In this document: piece after piece, positions 29,280 through 41,337 of the stretch
Numbering within the stretch: the first letter of the stretch is position 1
Layout: every line of letters starts with the position of its first letter
NCBI GenBank assembly: GCA_947471745.1
Contig: CANJKZ010000960.1
Location: 1,116,001 to 1,180,000, forward strand
Source of the DNA: Closterium sp. Naga37s-1
Lineage: Eukaryota; Streptophyta; Zygnematophyceae; Desmidiales; Closteriaceae
DNA: 64,000 nt
Direction: 5' to 3'
The notes under the pieces: model-generated
Databases searched by the model: none
What the model was told of the DNA's origin: nothing
Seen by the model: only the letters and a program-made list of their open reading frames with translations
Program-made: the position numbers and the translations under genes

Positions 29280-32230
29280 TCAAGAAGTGAGCAAGTGAGG
29301 CCAAGTAGGCACAAGACCTAACATAGTACAAAAGCGCTGATGATCACAAGGCTGAAGTGCCTTGGTAAAGATATCAGCAGTGATGGCCTGAGTGGCCACG
29401 TAAGCAAGACGAAGCTGACCACGCTGCAGCAACTCTCAAGCAAGGAAGTAGCGCAGAGCAATGTGCTTCGTTCTGTGCTCTAGTCTGTGCTCCTGACACA
29501 AGGCCAGCATGGCCTTGTTGTCGACATACAAACTGGAGGAGAACGAGGCGCCTCTCCCAAGTCGGTCAGCAGGTAGGTGAGCCAGCGTAACTCCTGTGCA
29601 GCCATGGCCCCAGCGTAGATCTCAGCTTCACAACTCGAGCTGAGAACAGAAGACGAGCGGGTAGACCGCCACGAAACAGAGCCGGAACCAAGGCTGAAGG
29701 TGTAACCCTGTGACGACCGCTGCGTAGCCAAGTCGTCAACCCAAGAAGCGTCTGCGTGACCAGTGGGGACAACTCGAGCGCGTCCTCCAAGCACGAGCCC
29801 CATGCCCGACGTACTGCACAGGTAGCGCAACACCCTCTTAGCTGCATCCATTTGCTCTGGTCGGTGTCTCCCAGGAGCAACATAGCGTGCCAAGATGCTA
29901 AGAGGGTATGCCAGGTCAGGTCGAGTGCAGGTCATCAGGTACATGAGGCCGACAAGCTCTGGGTACGGGCCACTCGGCTCTACGGACTCATCTGAAGGCA
30001 GAGCTGAGAGCGAGTGGCGAGTAGACAGAGGAGTGGCCTGAGGCAAGGAGTACGTGAAGTTGAAGCGCTGAAGGACCTGCTGCACCATGTGTGACTGAGT
30101 CAAGGTAATGGTGCGGCGTGCTCTGACCCGGGTGATCTGCAAGCCAAGATAGCTGTGCAGCTCACCCAGGTCTGTGCACGTGTGTCTCTTGTGCAGCTCC
30201 GACTTCACGTGGGCCAGTCCAGCAGTGTCAGCAGTAGCAAAGACCAAGTCGTCGACGTACACGAGGATGTAGAACGGCGGCAGAGTAGTGTCGGTGCGGA
30301 GAAACAGCGACGGGTCAGCAGTGGAAGGAGCAAACCCAAGAGCTGCAAGCGTAGTCCTCAGTGTGTCGTGCCACTCACGGGGCGCCTGGCGGAGACCGTA
30401 GACTGGCCGCCGGAGGCTCCACTGGGTACCAGCAGGAAACGACCCAGTGAAGCCAGGTGGGCGGCGCAGCCAGATGTCCTCGTGCACGCTGCCCTGTAGG
30501 AAGGCTGTGATGAAGTCAAGAGAGTGTAGCTCGTAGTCACGCTGAGCGGCGACGTGAAGCAAAACCCGAAGAGTGGTCATCTTCGGGGTAGGGGAAAAGG
30601 TCTGGAAGAAATCAACTCCCTATCACCGACTGAAGCCTCGTGCAACGTAACGCGCCTTGAAGACAGGAGGAGAACCCGGCGGCCGCTTCACCCTGAAAAT
30701 CCACATGCCATCGACAATGTTCGCCCCAGGTGGGGGAACCTCGTCGACGTAGGTGCCTGTGGACTTCCAGGAAGCCATCTCTGCGTCCATGGCTGTCTGC
30801 CACTGAGAGGAGTAGGGACCCTCTATCGCCTCTGCGTAAGAGCGCGGGGTCGGGATGTCTGGTGCATCTGGGTCTCCCTCAGGGGCAAGCAGCATGGACA
30901 CGAGATGAGGTAAAGCAGCAGCAAGACACTGGAACCCCTCCTCCCTGTCCTCAAGGACGTCCGTGCTAAGAGCACACTCACCCCCGACAGACGGAGGACA
31001 GACAGACGCAGACTCAGCAACAAGACTAGCGGCGTAGTCTAGACGACAGTGAGCAGCAAAGTCGACAAGCTCAGCAATTAAGGCAGACGTAGCAGTGGAC
31101 TCAAAGGAAGGGTCAGTGACAACAGTGGCCAGGAGACGCGCAACAGTAGGACTAGCAGCACGAAGGGAGTCAGATTCCGGGTCAGCAAGTGCAGGAAGAG
31201 AGGACTCAAGAGGAGATGGCAGAGGGACACGCTGCAGAGCAGTGGAAGGACGCAGAGCCATCCGGTGTGTGCCAGGGACAGGAGGAGGACACTGATGCGA
31301 ACCACGACGACCAGTGCGAGAAGCACGAATAGGCGACGCAGGACGAGACTCAGGCTCACGATGCTCCGTAAGACCTCCTGTCAGACCAGTGTAAGGAGAA
31401 GGAGCATGCAGTGGGGAGGCCGGCTGTAGCTGTGACTCGGACTGGACAAGCGGTGGACACTCTAAGGAAGGGGCGGGACCAGTAGAAGGCGGGAGACCAA
31501 GAACCTGCTCAAGGAGCGGAACGAAGTACGGCCGCGGCCGTGCAGCGCCTCCAGAACCAGCACGAACAGCACCAGCACCCCCAGCGTCAGCTCCAACTCT
31601 AGTAGCACCACCAGCTCCACCAGCACCTCTAGCAGCTACAGTAGCGCCAACCCCAGCACCCCAAGGAGCACCAGCTCCAGCAGCACCTCCAGCTCCAGCA
31701 CCTCCAGCTCCAGCACCTCCAGGAGCTCCAGCTCCTGCAAGACCACCAGAAGCCCCAGCAACACCAGCAGTGCTAGGGCCAGCACCTCCAGCACCTCCAG
31801 CCCCAGCAGCACTACCAGGCCCAGCAGCTCCAGTACCTCCAGTACGACCACCTCTGGGACCAGTGGCTCCAGAACCCCCAGCAGCTCCAGCAGCAGCAGG
31901 ACCTCCAGCGCCCGCAGCACCACCAGCTCCAGCAGCACGGCTCCAGTGGCGAGCAAACCACTTGCGCAGCTGCTGTGGAGAGAGTGGCTCCCGCCGAGAC
32001 GAAGCATCCGAAAGACCTCCAGGCGCAGCACCTCCAGACTCCACACGCGCTGGCTCAGCACCCTCAGGCTTCGCACCCCCAGACTCAGCAACCCCAGGCT
32101 CAGCACCCCCAGACTCAGCACCCCCAGGCTCCGCACGCTCAGGCTCAGCACCCCCAGACCCGGCACCCGCAGGCTCAACACCCGAGTCAACAGCCACCTC
32201 GACAGGCTCGACCGCGTCTACCTGGGACAC
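29280..32230 (-). pseudogene. E3 linker, reverse transcriptase and RNase H
   Basis: Linker with GGAEP-type and GAG-type repeats, then RT with YVDDLVFATAD (about 30262-30230) and RNase H with HADASWVDD and CEAEIYAG. Lesions: two adjacent stops TGA-TAG near 30618 (intact copies read CGA-CAG), a one-base deletion near 29531 that shifts the frame before the third RNase H Asp, and a TGA near 29440. The natural stop is TGA at about 29280. Very close to E1 and E4 otherwise. Confidence 0.82.
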
Positions 32231-32341
32231 ACCTGAGGGGGCAGGACCCTTAGGGGGGAGGGGGTCTACCGGGGGAGGACCTGGCGCGAGGAAGAGCGGC
32301 GGGGGGGGGAGGGGGGCAGTGCGGTAGGGGAAGAGACAGTA

Positions 32342-34676
32342 TTAAGGAACCGACTCGTCAAACGTGACGTCCTGAGAGGACAGAACACGGCGCGAGGTGG
32401 GGTGGTAAAATTGCCAACCAGGCGCGTCAGGGGGGAAGCCAAGGAAGACGAAGGGAACAGCACGGGAGGACAGCTTGTCCGCAGACAAGTCGCGGACGAA
32501 AGCTCGAGATCCCCAGACACGGAACGCAGACGCATCGCCAACCTTCCCCGTCCACCGCAGAGTAGGTGTGGTCTCTGGTACGGAGACCCGAGGCTGGAGG
32601 TTGATCTGATGCGCCGCGTACTGAACCGCGAACGGCCACAGAAAATGGGGAGCAGTCGCATGGATCATGGACGTACGAGCGACGTCCATGACCATGCCAA
32701 TGCGGCGCTCAGCAATCCCATTTTGCTGTGGAGAGGTCGGAAGCGTGAACGTCTGGCGGATGCCCTCCGCACGATAGAAGGCCCGCAGAAGGTCGGAGGA
32801 AAACTCTCCACCTCTGTCGGGGTGCAGACGCAGAACACGAAGGTCCGAGCCGAAACTCTCGCTGAGCTGACGACGAGCACCGCGGATCCAGTCGATCAGC
32901 ACCTCAGTGACCTCACCCTTGCGGCGCAAGGGGAAGACTGTGGTGTAACGCGAGTAGTCGTCAACGACCAGCAGAAAGTAGCGCTCGTGACCCTGTCCAC
33001 AGACGCGGGCGGGGCCCCACACGTCCATGTGAAGAGTCTGCAGGGGAGCCTCCGTCGGAGGGAACTCGGAGGAGTGAGGAGCGGCGCGCTGCCGCCCCTC
33101 GATGCAAGGAACGCAGGTAGGGGCAGGCCCCGGGGGGAGGGGGGGGAGAGACCGGGGAAGACCAGTGACAAGGACACGGGAGGCCATGCCTCGGAGACGA
33201 GGCAGGGAGGGGTGACCAAGGCGGTGGTGCCAGAGGAGAGTCTGGTGAGACAGGAGGCGACACGAGCAGGGGGCTGACTCAGGACCAGACCGGGACGCTG
33301 CAGCAAACACCTGACCCGACGCGGCTACCTGACCAGACTCAGCAACCGGAGGAGGCACGGTAGTCAGGGAGTACAGGCTCGACCCAAGCTGACGAGTGAA
33401 CGTGGCCAGGTGCCGGCCCGTCCAAGTACACGAACAGTGGGTCACCCGCTGACCTCCAGGAGTGAACTGGTCAACCCACGCATCCTGAAGGTCAGCTCCA
33501 CTCACCAAGTTCGTGGAGAACGAGGGGAGGTGGAGGCCAGACAAAGAGCCAGACGGGACTGCCGGACACGGCAGAACCGTGGAGGAGTGTGCAAGGACCG
33601 GACCCCCAGAGGGGTCAGCCAGAGAGACTACCACCGGCCGACTGAGCGGCGAGAGTGTGGTGCAGTCGCGAAAGAAGGAGCGGGAAGCACCCGAGTGAAG
33701 GGTGAAAGTGTGCAAGACCTGAGCCGATGCGGTACCTGAGAGAGTAGCCTCACCAGCACCTGGAGCAGCAGACTCACTAGCACCTAGAGCAGTAGCCTCA
33801 ATGCCCGGGTCGGGCGGAACACACCGGTAACAGTCACCCTCAGCACTAATAGACACAGCATACATAGCAGCAAGGATAGCATCATAATCAAGATCAAAGA
33901 TAGCAACCCCCGACTTCAGCAGATCACCCCAGCGAGGGATCTCAGTGGCGTCAGGAAACTGTGTACGCTAGGCGTCAGTCAGGCGGCCGAAACAGCGGAG
34001 CGTGGCGTGCGGGCCGCCGCACGTCTCTCCACTGCGGTCGCCGGCGCGGAGAACGTAAGCGCAAGGACCAGCACCCCCAGACCTCCCACGCCCAGCGTAC
34101 CACTCACGAAGCTGCTGGGGCGACAGGTCTCACGAGGGCGCTGCTGCTGCTGGCGCTGGCCACTGCCAAAGCCTCCCCGCTGCACAGCGCCACCCTGACC
34201 AGCACCACCGCCGCCGCCACCCCCACCACCTCCGCCGCCGCCGCCGCCACCTCCATCCCCACTGCTGCTGCCTCCGCCGCCTCCACCTCCACCACCGCTA
34301 CCGAAGCCCCCACTCCCGCCACCACCCCCACCTCCACCCCCACCCCCTCCACCGCCTCCACCGCCACCACCGCCGCCCCCGCCATCCCCTCCAGCACCCT
34401 TGCCCCCCTTGCTCCTGCCGCTGCGGCGCCTCCCACTAGGAGCAGACGCAGCTCCGACCGACTCGGTGCCAACGAGGTCGACAGCAGCAGCAGAGGCAAC
34501 AAAGGACAAAAGAGGGACGGGGGAGCACCCCTCAAAGAAAGGGGCACGAGGGTCAGCACGAGAGGCGCTCCTCGAGGAGGTCAACGGTGAGCGTGGTGGG
34601 GCAAAGGGAGAGGAAGTGGTCCCTGACCGAGCGAAGGGAGTCAGGGAGCCGGGTGACGAGGTAGTAGAGAGTGATG
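32342..34676 (-). pseudogene. E3 gag tail, protease and integrase
   Basis: Gag Gly-rich tail (34584-33980), then after a frameshift the Cys/His motif, then a TAG near 33970 (TGG in E3b), protease and integrase (33865-32342). The protease motif is TLHSGASRSFF: the catalytic Asp is His, a change shared with E3b. Integrase has HMDVWGP, LHPDRGGEF and NGIAERRIG, so DDE is intact. A TAA at about 32345 (TAC in E1) and a 9-base G homopolymer frameshift close to 32300 end the frame before the linker. Confidence 0.82.
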
Positions 34677-34810
34677 TGTGAGAATGATAGACGAAAGAAT
34701 GAATGAACTAGAAAATGAGATGGGTACAAATAGGAAACACATAAGTGTTGTACCCTCTAAGAGCTACCCCACTACAGCCTAAATAGACCATAGCAGATAT
34801 AAGTTTGACA
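34677..34810 (-). repeat. E4 3' LTR (134 bp)
   Basis: TGTGAGAATGATAG…AAGTTTGACA on the + strand, followed by CACCCCCATAGG. Confidence 0.82.
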
Positions 34811-35034
34811 CACCCCCATAGGCAAAGTGGGGGAGAACAAGGGGTCACAAGACCAGTCAAGAAAAGCAAAGCAAGCTCAGGGTGGATCACAAAGTCACCA
34901 CACAGTCTGAGCACAAGCAAACGGCCATAAGGCCAGTTCACATGCAGAGTTATACATAGGAAACAGTACAGTGAACACAACCTAGCAAGTGTAAGCATGC
35001 AGGTATATGTATATAGAGTACAGTACAAGCAGAG

Positions 35035-38000
35035 TCAAGAAGTCAACAAGTGAGGCACAGTAGGTACAAGGCCTAACACAGTACAGAAACGCTGATGATC
35101 ACAAGGCTGAAGTGCCTTGGTGAAAACATCAGCAGTGTTGACCTGAGAGGCCACGTACGCAAGACGAAGCTGGCCACGCTGCTGCAACTCTCGAGCAAGG
35201 AAGTAGCGCAGAGCAATGTGCTTCGTTCTGTGCTCTAGTCTGTGCTCTTGACACAAGGCCACCATGGCCTTGTTGTCGACGTACAGAACTGGAGGAGAAC
35301 GAGGCGCCTCTCCCAAGTCGGTCAGCAGGTAGGTGAGCCACTGAAGCTCCTGTGCAGCCATGGCCCCAGCGTAGATCTCAGCCTCACAACTAGAGCTGAG
35401 AACAGAAGAAGAGCGGGTAGACCGCCAGGAGACAGAACCGGAGCCAAGGCTGAAGGTGTAACCCTGTGACGACCGCTGCGTAGCCAAGTCGTCAACCCAG
35501 GAGGCGTCAGCGTGACCAGTGAGGACAACTCGAGCCCGTCCTCCAAGCACGAGCCCCATGCCCGATGTACTGCATAAGTATCGCAACACCCTCTTCGCAG
35601 CATCCCAGTGCACCTTTCGGTGCCTGTCGGGAGCCACGTAGTGAGCCAGAAGGCTGAGAGGGTATGCGAGGTCAGATCGTGTGCAAGTCATCAGGTACAT
35701 GAGGCAGCCCACAAGCTCTGGATACGGGCCACTCAGCTCTACGGACTCGTCCGAAGGTGGAGCTGAGAGCGAGTGACCGGTAGGCAGAGGAGTGGACTGT
35801 GGCGAGGAGTAGGTGAAGCCGAAGCGCTGAAGGACCTGCTGCACCATGTGTGACTGAGTCAAGGTAATGGTGCGCTGTGCTCTGTCCCGGGTGATCCGCA
35901 AGCCAAGATAGCTTGTGAGCTCACCCAGGTCTGTGCACGTGTGTCTCTTCTGCAGCTCGGACTTCACGTGGGCGAGTGCCTCCGTGTCAGCAGTAGCAAA
36001 GACAAGGTCGTCTACGTACACAAGAACGTAGAACGGCGGCAGAGTAGCGTCAGTGCGTAGAAACAGAGAAGGGTCAGCAGTGGAAGGAGCAAAACCAAGA
36101 GCAGCAAGAGTCGTCCTGAGCGTGTCGTGCCACTCACGGGGCGCCTGGCGGAGACCGTAGACTGGCCGCCGGAGGCTCCACTGGGTACCAGCAGGAAACG
36201 ACCCAGTGAAGCCAGGTGGGCGGCGCAGCCAGATCTCCTCGTGCAGGCTGCCCTGTAGGAAGGCTGTGCTGAAGTCAAGCGAGTGGAGCTCGTAGTCACG
36301 CTGAGCAGCAACGTGCATCAGTACCCGAAGAGTGGTCATCTTCGGGGTAGGGGAGAAGGTCTGAAAGAAGTCAACTCCCTGTCGCTGACTGAAGCCACGT
36401 GCAACGTAACGCGCCTTGAAGGTAGGCGGAGAACCCGGCGGCCGCTTCACCCTGAAGATCCACATGCCACTGACGATGTTCGCCCCAGGTGGGGGAACCT
36501 CGTCTACGTAGGTGCCTGTGGACTTCCAGGAAGCCATCTCTGCGTCCATGGCTGCCTGCCACTGAGAGGAGTAGGGACCCTCTATCGCCTCTGCGTAAGA
36601 GCGCGGGGTCGGGATGTCTAGTGCATCCGGGTCTCCCTCAGGGGCAAGCAGCATGGACACGAGATGAGGTGAAGCAGCGGCAAAGCACTCAAGGTCCTCC
36701 TGTCTGTCCTCAAGAACGTCCGTGCCAAGAGCACTCTCACCCTCGACGGACGGAGGACAGACAGACGCAGACGCAGACTCAGCAACAAGACTAGCGGCGT
36801 AGTCTAGGCGACAGGCTGCAGCAAAGTCAACAAGCTCAGCAACAAGAGCAGACGCAGCAGAGGACTCAAACAGAGGGTCAGTGACAGCAGTGGCCAGAAA
36901 GCGCGTGACAGTAGGACTAGTAGCACGAAGGGAGTCAGACTCCGGGTCCGGACCGTCAGGAAGAGAGGACGCAGGAGGAGAGGGCAGAGGGACACGCTGT
37001 GGAGCAGTAGAAGGACGCAGTGTCATAGAGTGAGTGCCTGGGACAGGAGGAAGACGCGGACGCAAAACACGACCAGCGCGAACAGGACGGACAGGCGACG
37101 CAGAGCGAGACTCAGGCGACACAGGACGAGACTCAGGCTCACGACGATCCGTAAGACCTCTAGTCGGACCAGAGTAAGGAGAAGGACCAGGCAGCGGAGA
37201 GGCCGGCTGCAACTGCGACTGGGACTGGACAGGCGGTGGACTCTGGAAAGGAGGAGGAGCACCAGGAGAAGGCGGGGAGCCAAGAACCTGCTGAAGGAGC
37301 GGAACGTAGTACGGCCGCGGTCGCGCAGCGCCTCGAGAAACAGCAGAGAGAGAACCGGTACCCTCAGCCCCAGGGTCTCCAGTCCCAGCAGCACCTCCAG
37401 CAGCTCCAGCACCAGCACCAGCAGCACCTCCAGCAGCTCCAGCACCAGCACCACCTCCAGCAGCACCAGCACCTCCAGTAGCTCTAGTAGCACCTCCAGC
37501 ACCTACAGCACCAGCAGCACCTCCAGCAGCTCCAGCACCAGCAGCACCCCCAGCAGCGCCAGCACCAGCAGCACCTCCAGCAGCTCCAGCACCAGCAGCA
37601 CCACCAGTAGCTCCAGCACCAGCACCACCGCCAGCAGCGCCAGCACCTCCAGTAGCTCCAGTCGCACCTCCAGAACCTCCAGCAGCTCCAGCACCAGCAG
37701 CACCTCGACAGCGCCGAGAGTACCACTCACGAAGCCGCTGTGGAGAGAGGGGCTCCCGCCGCGACGGGACACCCAGAGCACCTCCAGACTCAGCACCCCC
37801 AGGCTCAGCACCCCCAGTCTCAGCACCCCTAGCAACACCTGAGTCGACAGCTACCTCGACCGGCTCGGCAGGGTCTACCTGGGACACACCTGAGGGGGCA
37901 GGACCCTGGGGGGGGAGGGGGTCTACCAGGGGAGTACCTGGCGCGAGGAAGAGCGGCGGGGGGGGGGGGAGAGGCAGTGCGGTAGGGAAAGAGACGGTAG

Positions 38001-38319
38001 TACGACACCGACTCGTCGAACGTGACGTCCTGAGAGGACAGAACACGACGCGAGGTGGGGTGGTAGAACTGCCACCCGGGTGCGTCAGGAGGGAAGCCAA
38101 GGAAGACACAGGGAACGGCACGGGAGGACAGCTTGTTCGCAGTAGTATCGCGGACAAAAGCTCGAGATCCCCAGACACGAAACGCGGACGCATCGCCAAC
38201 CTTCCCCGTCCAGCGCAGAGTAGGTGTGGTCTCCGGCAAGGAGACACGAGGCTGAAGGTTGATCTGATGCGCCGCGTACTGAACCGCGAACGGCCACAGA
38301 AAATGGGGAGCAGCCGCAT
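35035..38319 (-). pseudogene. E4 integrase tail, linker, RT and RNase H
   Basis: Open frame of 1094 codons; its coding content starts at about 37965, after the homopolymer, with FLAPGTPLVDPLPPQGPAPSG. It contains an Ala/Gly linker with many GAAGGAAGA units (37400-37710), RT with KARYVARGFSQ, YGLRQAPREW and YVDDLVFATAD (about 36020), and RNase H HADASWVDD, CEAEIYAG, YVDNKA and NTADVFTK, ending TGA. No premature stop. Separated from gag-integrase only by a frameshift at a run of 12 G (37958-37969), so the polyprotein is one base away from open. Confidence 0.85.
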
Positions 38320-40849
38320 GGATCAGGGACGTACGAGCGACGTCCATGACCATGCCAATGCGGCGCTCAGCAACCCCATTTTGCTGCGGGGAGGCCGGAA
38401 GCGTGAACGTCTGGTGGATGCCCTCCAAACGACAGAAGGCTCTCAGGAGGTCGGAGGAAAACTCCCCGCCTCTGTCCGAGTGCAGACGCAGAACAGGAAG
38501 GTCTGAGCCGAAACTCTCACTGAGCTGGCGACGAGTACCGCGGATCCAGTCGATCAACACCCCAGGGACCTCACCCTTGCTGCGCAAGGGGAGGACTGTG
38601 ATGTAACGCGAGTAGTCGTCAACGACCAGGAGGAAGTAGCGCTCGTGACCCTGTCCACGGACGCGGGCTGGGCCCCACACGTCCATGTGAAGAGTCTGCA
38701 GAGGAGCCTCAGTCGGAGGAAACGAGGAGGAGTGAGGGGCGGCGCGCTGCCGGCCCTCGACACAAGGAACACAGGTGGGGGCAGGACCCGGAGGAAGGGG
38801 AGGGAGGGACCTGGGTAGACCCGAGACAAGGGCACGGGAGGCCATACCTCGAAGACGAGGCAGGGAGGGGTGACCAAGGTGGTGGTGCCAAAGGAGAGTC
38901 TCGTGTGCCAAAGGGCGACACGAGCAGGGGGCAGACACAGGACTAGACCTGGACGCGGCAGCAAACACCTGACTGGACGCAGCTACCTGACCAGACGCAG
39001 AGACCGGAGGAGGCGCAGTAGTCAGTGTGTACAGACTCGACCCTGGCCAACGGGTGAACGTGGCCAGGTGACGGCCCGTCCGAGAGCAAGTGCAGTGGGT
39101 CACACGCTGACCTCCAGGAGTGAACTGGTCAACCCACGCGTCCTGGAGGTCAGCTCCACTCACCAGGTTCGTAGAGAACGAGGGGAGGTGGAGTCCCGAC
39201 AGCAAGCCCGAAGGGGCCGCAGGACACGGTAGGACAGTGGAGGAGTGTGCAAGTACTGGGCCCCCTGAGGGGTCAGCAAGGGAGACCGCAACAGGCCGAC
39301 TCAGCGGCGTGAGCGTGGTGCTGTCTCTAAAGAAAGAGCGCGAAGCAGCAGAGTCAAGTGTGAAAGTGTGAAAGGACGCAGTAGGTGTAGTACCAGAGAG
39401 AGGAGACATACCAACACCTGGAGCAGCAGATGCACGAGCACCTAGAGCAGCAGCCGCACAAGCACCTGGAGCAGCAGACGCACTAGCACCTAGAGCAGCA
39501 GCCTCAGTGCCCGGGTCGGGCGGGACACGCAGGTAACAGTCACCCTCAGTAATATCAGCAAGAGCATACATGGCAGCAAGGATAGCATCAAAGTCTAGAT
39601 CAAAGATAGGCACATTCTGCAGAAGCAGATCATGCCAACGAGGAAGATCACCAGCGTCAGGAAACTGGGTACGCCAGGCGTCAGTCAAGCGGCCGAAGCA
39701 GCGCTGCGTGGTGTGTGGGAGACCATACACCTCCCCACTATGAGTGCCGGTGCGAAGAACGTACGTGCAGGGACCTGCACCCCCAGACCTCCCACGCCCA
39801 GCGTACCACTCACGAAGCTGCTGAACAGACGGGGTCTCACGGGTGCGCAGCTGCTGCTGACGCTGGCTGCCACCAAGGCCTCCACGCTGTGTGGCCGCAC
39901 CGCGACCAGCACCACCTCCTCCGCCACCTCCTCCGCCACCGCCGCCACGGCCTCCACTGCCGCCACCGACGCCCCCACTCCCGGAACCACCCCCACCACC
40001 ACCTCCACCTCCTCCACCTCCTCCACCGCTGCCTCCACCGCCCCCTCCACCACCCCTGCTTCCCTTGCCCTTGCCAGTGCGGCGTCGCCCACTAGGGGCA
40101 GTAGACGCAGCGCCGACCTCCTCAGTGCCAACGAGGTTGACAGCAGCAGCAGAGGCAACAGAGGGGAGAAGGGGGACAGGGGAACACCCCTCAAAGAAGG
40201 GGGTGCGACGGTCGCCGCGAGAAGCACCGACAGCTAAGATACTCTTCTCAGTTGCAGCAAGTCGCTCCTCTAGCAAGTCGACAGTCAGCTCGGTGGGGCA
40301 AAGGGAGAGGAAGTGATCCCTGACTGAGGAGAGAGAGTCAGGGAGGCGGGTGACTAGGTAGTAAAGGGTGATGTACATGGGGGGGGAGTTCGTGGGAAGA
40401 AACTCAGTGGGAAGGGCAGTACGGTAGCGAGCGTCACTAGTGCGGAGGTGAGCAACTAGGTCAGCAATTGTGGCAAAGGCGGCAAGGTCAGGAAAAAGGT
40501 ACGGCAGCATGAGGCGGCTGAGGGCAGCAGTGGTAGGGGAGGAGTAGCGTGCAACTACAGCGTCGTACAGAGCCCTAGCACTCTTGTACTGACTAAAGTG
40601 CGCGCGCTCAGTAGACGGCAGGTGATTACGCACAGCAAGACGAGCAGCAGCATCGCGCGTGAGCCACTCCGAGCGAACAGTACTGTCAGCATCAGCGGCA
40701 GGGGCAGTAGAGGCGCCAGACGTGAGATCGAACAGTGAGAGGCCATCCTTGCTATCACACTGAAGGAAAAGCTGCAGATCATCTAGCCAGACCTCAAAGT
40801 CAACAGCTCGACCCTCAGCATCAAAGGTAAGAACATTGAGACTAGTCAT
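37829..40849 (-). pseudogene. E4 gag, protease and integrase
   Basis: Open frame from ATG 40849 (MTSLNVLTFDAEGRAVDFEVW). Gag domain, Gly-rich tract, Cys/His motif (CTYVLRTGTHSGEVY … HTTQRC, where the second Cys is Tyr), protease TLDSAASRSFF (Gly of the DSG triad is Ala), integrase HMDVWGP, LHSDRGGEF and NGVAERRIG with DDE kept. After the homopolymer (37969) the reading is out of phase, so the last about 45 codons are spurious. Confidence 0.85.
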
Positions 40850-40954
40850 GACAGGAGCAGCAGCAGGTTAGCAGCAGCAGCAGTGCAACTCGGCAGGGCA
40901 GGTTAGGCAGGGCGGCGCGGCTTGGCAGCGCGGCGCTCTTACCAGTGGCGAGGC

Positions 40955-41335
40955 CAGGGCAGGGCCGGGGTAGGGCCGGGGCCGGGCCGCAAAAGATCCG
41001 GGGTCGGGTTGGGCAGGGCCGCGACAGTGCAGGAGCAGGGCAGGGGCAGGGCCGAGGCAGAGCCGGGGCAGGGCCGGGGCAGGGGGGCAAGGCCGGGGCA
41101 GGGCCGGGGCAGGGTGCAGGGCCGGGGCAGGGCCAGGGCAGGGCCGGGGCAGGGCCTGGGCAGGGCCGGGGCAGGGTCGGAGCAAGGCCGGGGCAGGGCC
41201 GGGGCAGGGCCGGGGCAGGGCCGGGGCAGGGTGCAGGGCCGGGGCAGGGCCGGGGCAGGGCCGGGGCAGGGCCGGGGCAGGGCCTGGGCAGGGCCGGGGC
41301 AGGGTCGGAGCAGGGCCGGGGGCTCGGGCGGCTCG
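40955..41335 (-). repeat. E4 leader: 12-bp tandem repeat GGGGCAGGGCCG
   Basis: About 25-30 copies of GGGGCAGGGCCG and close variants (GGGCCTGGGCAG, GGGTCGGAGCAA), with a larger unit of roughly 110 bp repeated about twice (around 41110 and 41230). Different in sequence from the leaders of E1, E2 and E6. Confidence 0.85.
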
Positions 41336-41337
41336 GG

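Larger units (their letters stand above)
28916..34676 (-). mobile_element. Copia element E3, 3' part, cut by E4
   Basis: 3' LTR 28916-29046 (TGTGAGAATT…TGTTTGACA), 3' UTR to about 29280, pol, and gag up to 34676, where E4 begins. Inserted in the integrase of H. The gag start, leader and 5' LTR are not found beyond E4; instead a near-identical partial copy (E3b) starts at 41338. Confidence 0.85.
34677..41337 (-). mobile_element. Copia element E4, nearly intact but lacking 5' LTR
   Basis: 3' LTR 34677-34810, 3' UTR 34811-35034, pol 35035-38319, gag-protease-integrase 37829-40849, leader 40850-41337. Inserted in the gag of E3 after GAGTGATG. No PBS or 5' LTR follows the leader: the sequence switches at 41338 to the linker region of an E3-like copy, so the 5' end was lost by rearrangement (or the assembly is chimeric here). 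Confidence 0.85.
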
